A stretch of 64,000 nt of DNA from Owenia fusiformis (Eukaryota; Annelida; Polychaeta; Sabellida; Oweniidae): contig CAIIXF020000004.1 in assembly GCA_903813345.2 (NCBI GenBank), forward strand, positions 4,359,525 to 4,423,524, in the 5' to 3' direction. Positions 1-11,926 of the stretch are shown here, one piece after another. The notes below the pieces were generated by a model. It searched no databases, was not told where the DNA came from, and worked only from the letters and a program-made list of their open reading frames with translations. A program made the position numbers and the translations under genes. Every line of letters starts with the position of its first letter. Position 1 is the stretch's first letter.

Positions 1-127
1 ATATTACCACTTATACAGTATGTCATTTGCGAAATAGCTGTAAGACATTATGAGAATGAATATGGGAGTTTCCACGATAATGTTGTTCACATGATTTTAT
101 ACACATACCTGCACAACAATCGCAGAC

Positions 128-799
128 AGAAGTCTTAATATTGTCCAATAAAAAATAAGAATCTAACATTTAATGATACAAAAGGATTAATTGCTTAGTT
201 CTCTTTGTTTTAGTCTTTGTTTTCTTAAATGCGGAAGTGTACCAACATCACCAAGATTACATAAGAGATCATCTAACAGTCTAAAATTGCGTTTAATTGC
301 AAGTTAATGCATTCCGACCAAAATTTGTATACCTGTAATTTGGGGGGGGGGGGGCGATGTTACATCACATAACTACAACGTTCATATAGAAATATACAAT
401 AAGCATGTCCGTATAAAAGCTAAAATTATAAAAACTCATTTCAAAGTCATTCTGTTCATGGAAGCGTCAAGTTATGAAAAACAATGCTAAACACTCAAAC
501 AAATCGACTTGTTTACCTTTGAAAACTTCTTGAGAGGAAATGGACAAATGTATTTTTCTAACTCATTAGAGCGTCTGTCTGATTGAAATACTATTTTTTA
601 AATACAAACATAAATGATTTAATCTTGGTCAGAAGTCTGAACATTGTCCAACAAAATAATAAGAATCTAACATTTAATGATTACAAAAGGATTAATTGCT
701 ATATAGTCTTTGTCTTAGTCTTTGTTTTTCTAACGGCGGAAGTGTACCAACATCACCTTGATTACAGAAGAGATCATCTAACAGTCTAAAATTGCTTTT
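128..799. repeat. direct duplication of about 170 bp
   Basis: Positions about 128-297 and 626-799 are two diverged direct copies of the same sequence, sharing AAGAATCTAACATTTAATGA, AAAAGGATTAATTGC and GATCATCTAACAGTCTAAAA in order. They are about 500 bp apart. The copies differ by small indels, and no stable reading frame is kept between them. The function is unknown. Confidence 0.8.
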
Positions 800-3700
800 A
801 ATTCCCGGGTTTTAATTACATTTTATGTATAGACTTTTTGCCTCTATTCTCATTTTTAAACCTGTTTCTGTTTGCTTATTTAACAATTGTGATAAATTAT
901 TCAGTTAGTGTCGAAATCAAAACAATTTTCTACTTTATAGTCCCCTCCTCTTGCACTGACTAAATATTAAAATAAGCCAGTCTGATTGCGAATTTACAAA
1001 TCCTGTAAAAGTAGCTCCAAACCGCCTTTTAATCAGAGAAAACAATAAGTTAATTCATCTGATTGCGAAAATACGAATCAATCTGATTATCTGATCCCCA
1101 TGCTATTTGATTCGTGCATTATCTACAAGTCAGTCGGGCAAGGGTGAAATTATTTCATTTGAAAACAGAAAAATAAGGTACACAACTGATGAAGGGTCGC
1201 ACACAATGCACGCACCCCTCTCCTCCTCCTCGGTGTTTGCCCACACACGACCATATTTGACAATTTTTCTAAAAGCGTTTTCCCCGGGAATATAGGTGTA
1301 GCGGTTGCCAGAAGTCGCACAGCTTGGGAGTCAGGGTATCCTGATCAATGCCTCAACGCCTGACGGGTCTGATATTTAGAGGGGGCGCAAGAATTATTAG
1401 GGGGCGGGGTAAACGTGAAAGTTGCATAAATATCCATAGGCGTAGCCAGGAGGGGGGGGGGGGGGTGCGATGGGTGCGATAACAATAGGCTTTATATATG
1501 CTTTAATGTTTTATTTAGCATGATGCTTTTATGTAGGCTATTAATTACAGTTCTTTTTGCAATATAAAACTGGTATGTTTATGCAAATTCCGATTGGACT
1601 AATATAAAGGGATATTGTTTCATTATGTGGACTTGAGAAAGTCCGACATACTCATTGCTTTCAACCCAAAACTTTAAATAGGAAGTTATCAAGATTCCAA
1701 GAACACGATCGCTACTTAAACAATACGTTTGTAAAATCCCGGCGATCGAAATGCAATCAACCTTTCGCAATCAGGTGCCTAATTAGTCTTTTGATCTCTA
1801 AAGTTTTACGACTGAACGTTTCAATGAACTCGTGAGAAGCAAACGCAATCATCATATAAACATTTTTGAAAAGTCAGTCTCGGAAGAATTTTCCAAGCAT
1901 TCCCTGCTTCGATGCGTTTTTATTGCAAGGGCCGTTTAGCGCCGATATGAATTCATTATAGGGCATTAGGGTTGTGCTTTATTTGTTTTATTTATATAAT
2001 GTTATAAATGTGTACGACACTTTAATGAATTATTTTTAGGGTTACAATGCATATTTGACTTTTCCCTCTAAACGTTTAAAATTCATCTTTATACTTTTCT
2101 TAGTTTGCTTCAATAAAATTTAACATTGGATCCCAGACAGTTATCAAATTCTCAGACATTTGATTAATATAGATATTTGTACTTCCGTTGACCAGTGGTG
2201 CTGGTGTGACTGAGATTCGAATCTAATATGTTTCATTTTTATGTAAATTGAGAGGAATAAAATTTTATTTTAAGCGTTTTAACAATCTTAACGTTTAGCG
2301 TGCAGCTCAACTTAATACACAATCAAAGGTCAGAATACAGAAATAAGAACATGCCTTTTATTTGTTATTCAAGCTCCAGCAATATGAGGCCATCTTATTT
2401 CTAGGAATTATTTCTGCCTCTCATTCCTTAAACCGGCTTCGTTAAACAGTGCCAAAATATATAAGTCGGAGCCAAAAACAAGACTATTTTTATATTTAAA
2501 TCCCCTCACCTTGTCAATGTCTATGCCTGCATCTGGTTTTCCCACCTTTGGGAGGGAGCCAATATACACATAGATTACTTACTGGCCATGGACAGGGGGG
2601 GGCACAGAAACGAACATTCTGGGGTCATAAGGGATACTTGGGGAAGAGGGAGGGGTGGTGGTGAACAGTGAAGTCCGGGAGTGAAGTTAAGGGGTACTGA
2701 AATCTTTCTTTTGATATTTAGTGCTTGAATGGAGACTTGTTTCCACTCCCCGCATTCTAGTAGAATTTAAATATTTGATCCAAAGGAGTTATTTTCCCGG
2801 GGTTATTTTAAATCAAACTTGCATTCCGATTAATTAACACTCCAATGATTGTACCGCTTCACTATTGTCTAAGATAATTATAATGAATTCACGGGACACT
2901 ATAGTATATAGTATATTTAAACTTTAGTGGTTGGATGGAGACTTGTTTCCCAACCCGGTACACTAGTAAATTTGTAAATTTTAAATATTGGATTTAGGGA
3001 GGTATTTGCAATCCAACTCTGATGATGCAAGACTAGTCAACCAAGACTAAATTATGAACTTATTATCCTTTAGACTATTGAGTTCATTAAATTATAATTC
3101 CATAGATATCATATTTAATCCTGTCAACACAATAATGGTATTAATTGGCATGATATGTAGTCAGAGACGGTTTAAAAAGTTGTTTAGATTAATGATAGTA
3201 TTAGGAAAAATCCTAACTCAAAGTTTTTGTTCTCTCGCAATACAGAGCAAACCACTCGCCGGGCAAGCATTCTTTAAAAACGTGAAGTTTTCACCATGTT
3301 GAACAGTTTTGAAAATTGTCCAATTTGAACCATCGCCTTGTATATTTCTGTAACTGCCCCCCCCCCCCTTGACACTCGAGTGTAAGAATCCTTTCCACAC
3401 TGTCAATGGTTTTACAAAATAGTTCATGTCAGGAAGGGGGAGGGGTGAGTGTGGAGAACAATCACTGACTGCGATTTGTATGATTGAACATTATACACTT
3501 ATCATAAATTCGTAAAGAATAGTTTTAAAATAAACAGCTTGTTTTATTTTATGATTGGAGTGATGTATGCATAGAAGAATGACACTGGTTTTGAAATATC
3601 TTAATTATCCCATTGAATGAAGCCATCCGTCCCTCTGCCCATTCTTAACTCATACTAGTGGACTGATTTGATTTAAAGGAGAAGTCTCGGTGTAGAACGT

Positions 3701-4329
3701 GTACACACTAATGGGAACGAATTTTACTCATTTCTATTTAGGATTCGTTCATATACTAGCGGGGCTTTAGAGCATTTACAAACGCACGAATTGTATTGTT
3801 TTAAGGCAACTTTTATGACATATAATGTATTTAAAGCTGATTAATTTTAGATTATATTCGGTTCAATTTTACAAATAATGAATAGTATTACAGTATATCG
3901 AAAAATATACAATGATTTACATTAAATTGCGCAGACTGCAAACAATGTACATGGTTGGCGAATTTGCATGCGCGTTCTTGATAATAAGAATTAAAGGTTG
4001 AACTTAAAAATCAAACATTTTCTTTTTTAAACATAATAAATCTTTAAATCAAGAAAATAAAAATAAGATTGATGATTGAACTTTTCATAGTCAACTGCGA
4101 CTGTGTCGACGCATGTTTATTTACTTAGCTAATTAGATATGTAAAATTGTTAATGGCCGCAACGGATAATACGTACATGTAAGCTGTTCGGATAAGACAT
4201 TTCTATATGATTAATAACAAATCCCGGGCAGGATGTTATTCAGCAGTAACAGATCTTATTAGTTATTATTCAATTTGGATAATAAATCTATTATCTCGTC
4301 GTATTGATGTTTATTATATAGTGTTTCTC
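800..4329. other. no gene seen; simple-sequence runs and one small duplication
   Basis: I see no exon with a recognisable domain here. The stretch holds poly-G or poly-C runs (about 1451-1465 and 3357-3368). It also has a diverged direct repeat of about 80 bp at 2720-2800 and 2930-3010, recognisable by GGAGACTTGTTTCC followed by an AAATATTTGAT-like stretch. The short open frames are not supported by domains or splice structure. Confidence 0.5.
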
Positions 4330-6230
4330 GTTGTGGAAAGGGTTATGTGTGCCTAAAAGCATGTGGATATTTAACTTTCAATAAATAAATTACAATTTTG
4401 ATGTTTATATAATCTGAAGAACATCACCTTTACACATAATTATTTTAATAATAATTGTTCGATTTCTTTCATCATAAACTGCAATTTTAGACCTGACATG
4501 TATTAAAGAAGTATCGGACAATGTATTTAGGCCCACTGATTTTTAGGATAAAAGAAATGAGCAAAAGAAGAAAAGGTCACGTGTGCGCAAAAGCGTGTCA
4601 GTATTTGGATTTGAAGAAATGAATTAAAGTTTTGACATTAATATTATTTGTGAAGCATCACCTTAACATTGAATTATTTTTATAATTTTTGCTTGATTCC
4701 TTCCATGAGAAAATGCAATTATAGACCTGGCACGCGTATCAAAGAAGTATTTGGCAATTGCGACCAGTCTCATTGGTTTTCAAGGTAGATGAAATAAGCA
4801 AAGCTTGAAAAGGTCATGTGTGTGTAAATGCGTGTCAGTATTTAATTTTGAAGAAATGAATTAATTTTTGACATTAATATTATTTGTGAAGCATCACCTT
4901 AACATAGAATTATTTTTATAATTTTTGCTTGATTCCTTCCATGAGAAAATGCGATTATAGACCTGGCACGCGTATCAAAGAAGTATTTGGCAATTGCGTC
5001 CGGTCTCAGTGGTTTTCAAGGTAAATGAAATAAGCAAAACTGGAAAAGGTCATGTGTGCGTAAATGCGTGTCAGTATTTAATTTTGAAGAAATGAATTAA
5101 TTTTTTGACATTAATATTATTTGTGAAGCATCACCTTAACATAGAATTATTTTTATAATTTTTGCTTGAATCTTTCCATGAGAAAATGCAATTATAGACA
5201 TGGCATGCTTATCAAAGAAGTATTTGGCAATTGCGTCAAGTCTCATTGGTTTTCAAGGTAGATGAAATAAGCAAAGCTTGAAAAGGTCATGTGTGTGTAA
5301 ATGCGTGTCAGTATTTAATTTTGAAGAAATGAATTAATTTTTGACATTAATATTATTTGTGAAGCATCACCTTAACATAGAATTATTTTTATAATTTTTG
5401 CTTGATTCCTTCCATGAGAAAATGCAATTATAGACCTGGCACGCGTATCATAGAAGTATTTGGCAATTGCGTCCAGTCTCATTGGTTTTCAAGGTAAATG
5501 AAATATGCAAAACTGGAAAAGGTCATGTGTGCGTAAATGCGTGTCAGTATTTAATTTTGAAGAAATGAATTAATTTTTTGACATTAATATCATTTGTGAA
5601 GCATCACCTCTACGTAGAATTATTTTTATAATTTTTGCTTGGTTCCTTCCATGAGAAAATGCAATTATAGACCTGGTACACGTATCAAGGGTGTATTTAG
5701 AAATTGCGTTCGGTGTCCTTGGTTTTCAAGGTAAATTAAATGAGCAAAACTGGAAAAGGTCATGCGTGCTTAAAAGCGTGTGAGTATTTATTTTTGATAA
5801 ATTTTTTGACATTTTTGACATTTATTATATCTATGGGGAATCATCTTTACACAGAATTATTTCTTGATTCAAATTTAGTTCCTTCTATTAGAAAGGCATG
5901 GCTAAGATTAGTTCTTATGTACATTACTGTAATGAGATTTTTATGTTTGAATTGCACAAAAAGAGATAATGTCACATGTGCGTGAATGCATGTCAATATC
6001 TTATTTTAAAAACTGAATTATGATTTTGACATTTTCATAAGCTTTAAACCATTGCCTTTCCACATATTTATTCATTTTAACATGAGAACTTTAAACACGT
6101 TCATAACTGAACGGTCAATGTGAGTTGAATTAAAATAAAAAATATCAATTATCTGCGCATTTTCGTTATACATGTATTACGTCATACGGGATTTCGTGCT
6201 TTAAATGGGCTGAAAGTGGAAATGGCACGT
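4330..6230. repeat. tandem array, 236-bp unit, about 8 copies
   Basis: The marker AAAAGGTCA recurs at 4571, 4808, 5044, 5281, 5517 and 5754, a period of 236-237 bp. The central copies (4.8-5.7 kb) are nearly identical, while the outer copies (from about 4330 and after 5760) are diverged. Each unit contains a TGCGTGTCAGTATTTA-like box and TTTGTGAAGCATCACCTTAA. This is non-coding satellite or minisatellite DNA. Confidence 0.92.
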
Positions 6231-7900
6231 GTGCGAAAACGTTTGTTATCAATTCATCTTTCAAAACACATTTTTATTTTTTTTACATATCTATGATCTA
6301 TGATATATAAAGAATTATTTTCAAATTGATTGCTAGGTTAATTTAATAAGCAATTCTGAGGTATATTTGAACTTTAATTCCATAGCAGATGTAATTCGGA
6401 CAAAAGTTTTAAAATTCAAGAAGAGATTAAATCAATCAAAATAAATCTTATAATTCAAACAAGTCGACAATATTTGGTTCAGTTCTTTCATTTTCAATCA
6501 TACCACGGTCATAGATTAACATAAGTGACCGTTCGAAAACATACCATTTCTGTAGAAAATGAAAGAAAATCGCGTTATAACATGTATCGAGTAATTGTCA
6601 AGTTCACGTCTTAGTTTGATGTGGTAAAAAGCATTCTTCATTAGTCACACATTTAAGTTAAGGGAAGCCAAGATCATTTTAAAAATGAAACATTTGAATA
6701 GATATTTTTAACATTGAAATACTTTTAGAAAGTAAGCTTATACTAGTAGATTTGCTAGAACTAGCTGTTTGCCAGGAATTCATCAACTTTTTTCCACAGG
6801 ATCATTTCGTAGTACAAATGCAGGTCATTCAAAGGAAATATAGGTTTCAACATCCTCGTCTATGAATATTGATCTTTTTTAGACAGCAAAGGTAAGTTTA
6901 AAACAGAAATACTTCTTACGAATCCAAATTACATTTTAAACTTAGAATTGTGATCTACGATCTTATGGGTATGTCACAAATTTGATCAGATACATTCACT
7001 CAGCAGTCAGCAGGCCGTTAAACATGTAATTAACTTTACAAGCGTAACTAACTTCGATTTTAGTACGTTCAAGTTCAAGTTATGTAGTCTCGAGAGTCAA
7101 ACGATTATCATAGTTTATTTGGCCTGCTTTTAGAATTGGGAAAACAAAGGCAAGGTTTATGTTTTATGAACATTACGATTTGATAGCAAACTTTATTTTT
7201 GAGTGTAAAATCAAATAAAGCTTATTGCGTCGGGACCTGTACGTTCGCCCAATTAAAGGCAAATGTGCCGTCAATTAAAGAAACATGCACAGTGGTACAC
7301 CGTTTTTGGAAAACATTACACTGATAATAAAAATTAATCAATTGTTATGAAATTTGCACCATCATTAAAAAGAATCTCGAATTTCATGATGACAAAATAT
7401 CGGATAAATATGACAAGAAATAAAAATTTGTTACATTTTTTCCCAAAAAGTTGTAAAATAAAAATAAACTAAAAAAATAATATTTTCACGACAAAAAATA
7501 AATAGTTCAACTGTATTAATTATACATGACGTTTTCAAAGAGTAGAGAGCTAGATTCAAAGCACCGTTCCTGCAAGTTTCAAATGAAAATATTAAAAAAC
7601 GCGCACGTATGAGAACCGCAACTTTCTATGTCTGCACTGACAAAAACTTGAAATCCCCGCTGTAAAGATATAGTCCCACGCGGATGTGCACGTCATAAGA
7701 CTGATGGGTTAAGGCAATGTGTCCTCCTACTGAGAGGAATGAGGATTGTTTTGAAAAATCTGTAGGATGAACGTTAAACATATTTATTACAACTAATTTC
7801 CGAAAATTCGTCAATTAATTTGGCTAGTATTAGATAAAAAGGGGATCCATAGAATACTATAATTCTAAACGTCCACGTACGAATTCTCTTAAAAACGTAT
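6231..7900. other. no gene seen
   Basis: AT-rich sequence in which I found no exon, repeat array or element I can support. Near 7860-7900 a short stretch resembles the inverted end of the small element at 37223-37429, but no partner end was found here. Confidence 0.4.
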
Positions 7901-7907
7901 TGCTTCT

Positions 7908-8070
7908 CAACGGTTACAGTAGTTGCTACCAGCGGCATATTGTACGGTGAATCCGATGTCTACTTTTTGTATTTGTCACCCGCTCTGTCTAAGCGTAAAT
8001 TTACCAGTTCCTCTATCAGGAACGAGTGTTGCGTCATCAGCGTCACTGCTAAAATGATATACGATGGAAA
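7908..8070 (-). pseudogene. broken copy of the terminal (CBM2-like) exon of the LPMO-like gene
   Basis: Read on the minus strand, this stretch aligns with the last exon of the LPMO-like gene (12109-11927) and a little of its upstream intron. The shared peptide is RGTGKFTLRQSG, then QIQK, then DIGFTVQYAA. The copy is dead. The tryptophan codon after RQSG is TGA, a second in-frame TGA follows CNR, and the start of the exon has lost 2 nt, which shifts the frame and removes the first tryptophan. Its acceptor reads TTTTAG, where the live gene has TTTTAAG. No other exon of the gene was recognised beside it, so it is either a single-exon duplication or all that is left of a paralogue. Confidence 0.85.
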
Positions 8071-9671
8071 AATTCTAAAGAAGATCAACGCATCTCTGCC
8101 GTTACACTGTTAGATATGAAATAAGAGGAGGGAAAACCAATGAGTTCTAAGATGTCCTAAACTTCAATTGAAAATATAGAGATGGCTCTCATCGCTGATT
8201 GGTCGAATGACATAGGAGCTGATGAAGACAAAATGGCGTATTCAAAATTTTGTAAAAATGCTTCGAATATTATTACCAAAATAGCTCCGGACTGAACTAT
8301 TTTTAGAGTCTATGGAAGAAACATGAAGCCTCCTAGTGAAATACCATGGACTACTATAGTAACACAGGGCCTATTTATATTAGAAAAACGCTTCGCCCTG
8401 GCTCAGGAAAAAGTCTACCAGTGAACAACTGGTCATTAGGGGCTATTAGCAAACTACTTAAAAGGGTAACTAGGGAGCCACTTACTGGCCTAGTAATGTT
8501 CCGTTGGGGACTACTAGGTAACTACTTAACGAAGAGGTATAAGTGAACTAATAAGGCTAATTAGAGAACCACTAAAGCACCAGTAGAACATATTTAGAAA
8601 CCCAAATGAGGAGCATTCAAGAACTGTAAAAATCTATTGAAAAAATGATTGGACCATCTAGGAAACAACCAGCGAACCTAATATGGCTGTCCTTTATTTT
8701 TGCCTATCAAAGAGCGCATGTACCCGGAGCACTAGTTCTTCATAAATAATTTGTTAAGTTATTAAAATGGTTCCGTTTAATATGCTAAAACATTTTGCGG
8801 CAACCGCGCTAGCTTAAGTCATCAAGACTTGCGTTCAATATACCTTTATACTGGGCTATATACCTCTCATCACGTTTCAAAGCTATTTGTCTCTGCTGGT
8901 TATTATATGCAATTATTTTATATCCCTAGGTACTATATCTGACGCATATAAAATAGAATTCTAATATGATTAGTCGTATGTACCAGATAACTGCAACATG
9001 CGTGACAAAACTATTTCGTATATATCATACTGATTCTTTAGACGTATTATCTTAGACTAATTGATTTCATTTTCATATCTGATCACATGTGCCATCAGTA
9101 TTTAAAATTATGTAATCACATCGCCAAAAGGTTTAAGGCAAAGCGTATCAAAACGCTTATGGAAAATGAAGGTTGAAGACTACAAAAATGACCCCGAACA
9201 TACGTATCACGTTAATTACGTCCTCTCATTTAGAATAAATTAATTCACAGCCCCAAATCACACTAAAATTCCATCCATTGTTTGAAGGAAACCGCTATTG
9301 GCCACTCCTAGTGATTTTCAAACTATTTTTTCTATTATAAATTTAAATGAAATTTTGGCTATTTTATTTTATCTCATGTTGTATGATATTGATTTTGTTT
9401 TTATACATAACAGGATTCCCATTGACACAAGCATTTATAAATAATGTATGGGTTAGATACGCTAAGATGAATCTGACATAAGCGCAGTTATGATACCTTT
9501 TTTGTTTGGAAGTAAGTATCTATGGCAACCGCAACACATTGTGTATCTATATGATTTTGACATTCACTCCATAGCAATTTGATAATCAACTGCTCAGACA
9601 GTAATAAAAGAAGGGGCGGAGTAACACCAGCGTTTCCACGAATAGCCGCAGACGGCCAATTTACACCAACG
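8071..9671. other. no gene seen; upstream region of the PAN-WSC gene
   Basis: No domain-bearing exon is visible. Around 8340-8560 short CTACT/GGTAACTA-type motifs recur irregularly, without a clean period. The last few hundred bases presumably hold the promoter and 5' UTR of the PAN-WSC gene, but no clear TATA box or start element stands out. Confidence 0.4.
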
Positions 9672-11424
9672 ATGAATACGAACAGTTTGACATCAATAAT
9701 TTGGGTAATAACGTTTGCCCAAGCCTTGTTGGGCTTTTCAATTGCAATGAACTTTTATAAATTTAAAAACACGAGGCTGCTTAATGTAACGCGCGTGATA
9801 CCAATGTTGTCAGTAGACGAATGCGCCATTTACTGCGAATCAACGAAAGACTGTACTATGTTTAATTTTCGAAAGAGTAATGGCGACGATACATGTCAAT
9901 TGTTGGCGAAAAGTGGCACCCTTAAAAACGACCAATACGATTATGACCTTTGGCGACCTAATGAGCCAGGTATGTTCTATTATTCTGAAATAATTCAATG
10001 AGTTGTTATCGAATGATGCTGAAGCTTAACACACACACAATTTACATACTACTGTAGTACTTTAAAATATTTGAACGATACAGTTGACCGTAGAATTAAA
10101 AAAATTATAGCTCAACCATTCATATTTTCATACATATGATTTCATTCATGTATCGAAATTTACTTTTTTGCTGATTTTGATTTTATAGCACCGTTACAAT
10201 GTCAACTCCAAAATTCTCCGATTCAAAAGCTAGGCCTAACTAACAGCTTCATAAAAACATATAAAATAGGAATCTCAAAATTTGGTTTGATGAACCTCGA
10301 GACGAACATTATACTGTTGTTGGTTAACTTGTGTTACAGTTGGATTGATCTATGTGGGATGTTACAGGCAATTCTATTACGAATATTCGAATCGGAATAC
10401 ACCTTATGATAACCTCACACTGCAGCTATGTGTTGATGATTGCAGACAAAAAGGTAATACAACAATACTACTTGCAATTGATTAATGTGTCTAATTAATA
10501 TACGGGACGGAGTTCACCTTTTGACAACCTCACACTGAAGGGATTCATTGATGATTGCAGACAAAAAATGTAATACCACAATACTACTTGCAGTTGGTTA
10601 ATGTGTCTAATTAATACGCAGGTTGGGATACACCTCATGATAACCTAACACTGCAGGGATGTGTTAATAATTGCAGACAAAAAGGTAATTCCACAATACT
10701 ACTTGCAATTGATCAATGTGTCTCATTAATATGCGGGTTGGAAACCACCTCAAGTTAACCTCACACTGCAGGTATGTGTTGATGATTGCAGACAAAAAGG
10801 TAATACCACATTACTACTTGCAATTGATTGATATGTCTAAATAGTATGCGGATTGGAATACACCTTATGATAACCTCACACTGCAGCGATGTGTTGATGA
10901 TTGCAGACAAAAAGGTAATACCATAATACTATTTGCAATTGATTAATGTGTCTAATTAATATGCAAGTTGGAATACACCTTATGACAACATCACACTGCA
11001 GGGATGTGTTGATGATTGCAGACAAAAAGGTAATACCATAATACTACTTGCAATTGATTAATGTGTCAAATTAATATATAAGTTGGAATACACCTTATGA
11101 TAACCTCACATTGCAGGGATGTTTTGATGATTGCAGACAAAAAGGTTTCAATGTTTCATTTTTGCCAGACAACATTTGACTTTTGAAAGATTTTCATGAA
11201 ATGTCAGAAAAGTAGGCAAGATCTACATCCTGAATTCACACATTGATTCGTTTTGATCATTTTCAGGAAAAAAGTATGCGGGGGCGTTCGAAGGTTTCCG
11301 ATGTCTATGTGGAGATTTGTTACAGTATAGCAATTCTAGTATCTGCTCGATACCATGTAAAGGGAACGCAGCAGAAATATGCGGCGGAGAAGATTATAAC
11401 CACTTGTCTACATATCTTGTATAA
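9672..11424 (+). CDS. secreted PAN/apple-WSC domain protein, 3 exons, 189 aa
   Basis: The exons are 9672-9969, 10340-10453 and 11267-11424. All junctions are GT-AG, both are phase 1, and the joined frame ends in TAA. Residues 1-25 form a signal peptide with a hydrophobic core (IIWVITFAQALLGFSIA). Residues 26-97 form a PAN/apple-like domain with cysteines in DEC, YC, DC and TCQL contexts. Residues 103-187 form a WSC domain: YVGCYRQ at the start, LCVDDCRQKG and YAGAFEGFRCLCGD in the middle, and CSIPCKGNAAEICGG at the end. WSC and PAN domains bind carbohydrate or protein ligands outside the cell, so this is probably a small secreted lectin-like protein; the ligand is unknown. An in-frame ATG at 9579 exists, but the ATG at 9672 puts the hydrophobic segment at the N-terminus and is preferred. 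The gene converges on the LPMO-like gene, and the second intron is full of tandem copies of the exon-2 edge. Confidence 0.85.
10442..11150 (+). repeat. 115-bp tandem array amplified from the WSC exon-2 3' edge
   Basis: GCAGACAAAAA recurs at about 10442, 10558, 10673, 10788, 10903, 11018 and 11133, a period of 115 bp. Each unit carries the last 50 bases or so of WSC exon 2 (NLTLQ...CVDDCRQK), its donor GGTAATA and about 60 bp of intron. The first unit is the exon in use. Most of the others still encode the same peptide and keep a donor, but none has the exon's acceptor. The last unit has lost the donor consensus (GGTTTC). Confidence 0.9.
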
Positions 11425-11594
11425 TATTTAGTACGTACACTGTAGAAAACATTCTATTTTGAAATACATGGCTTATGTTTAATGACTACATCTGTATGAT
11501 CAAACTAGAACTATTTTTAGGACCAATGATTATCAAAAACTCAGAGAGATGCATAAGAAACACCTGTGAGAGTTGGACTACGTGTATGATTCCA

Positions 11595-11600
11595 AATAAA
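11595..11600 (+). terminator. poly(A) signal of the PAN-WSC gene
   Basis: AATAAA on the plus strand, about 170 nt after the stop codon. It lies in a segment (11573-11610) that is repeated at 12175-12213, where another AATAAA occurs. Confidence 0.55.
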
Positions 11601-11734
11601 GATACACGTTCTAATAAGTATCAATATTTCCTGTTTAATTATTCACTCTACAATACCTTGCATTTGGTGTTCATGAGCAGCCCATCAGCAATGATTATGT
11701 TATTTGTTTTTATGTGTCTGCTGCTTATGAATGG

Positions 11735-11740
11735 TTTATT
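11735..11740 (-). terminator. candidate poly(A) signal of the LPMO-like gene
   Basis: TTTATT on the plus strand, which is AATAAA on the minus strand, about 190 nt past the LPMO stop codon. It lies only about 135 nt from the poly(A) signal of the convergent PAN-WSC gene. Confidence 0.45.
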
Positions 11741-11926
11741 GGATGACTGCTAGATGTTAATAAGGTACTTTCAAAAAGATACTAAACAATACAATTAGAC
11801 AAACAGAATGTCTTATGGATTTCTTGGGGTTAGGTATAGTAGAGTGTATTATGATAAACAAATCCAAAGTACATGTAACACAACTGATGTATACGTCATA
11901 AAATACGATAAAATGGCGTCGTAGTT

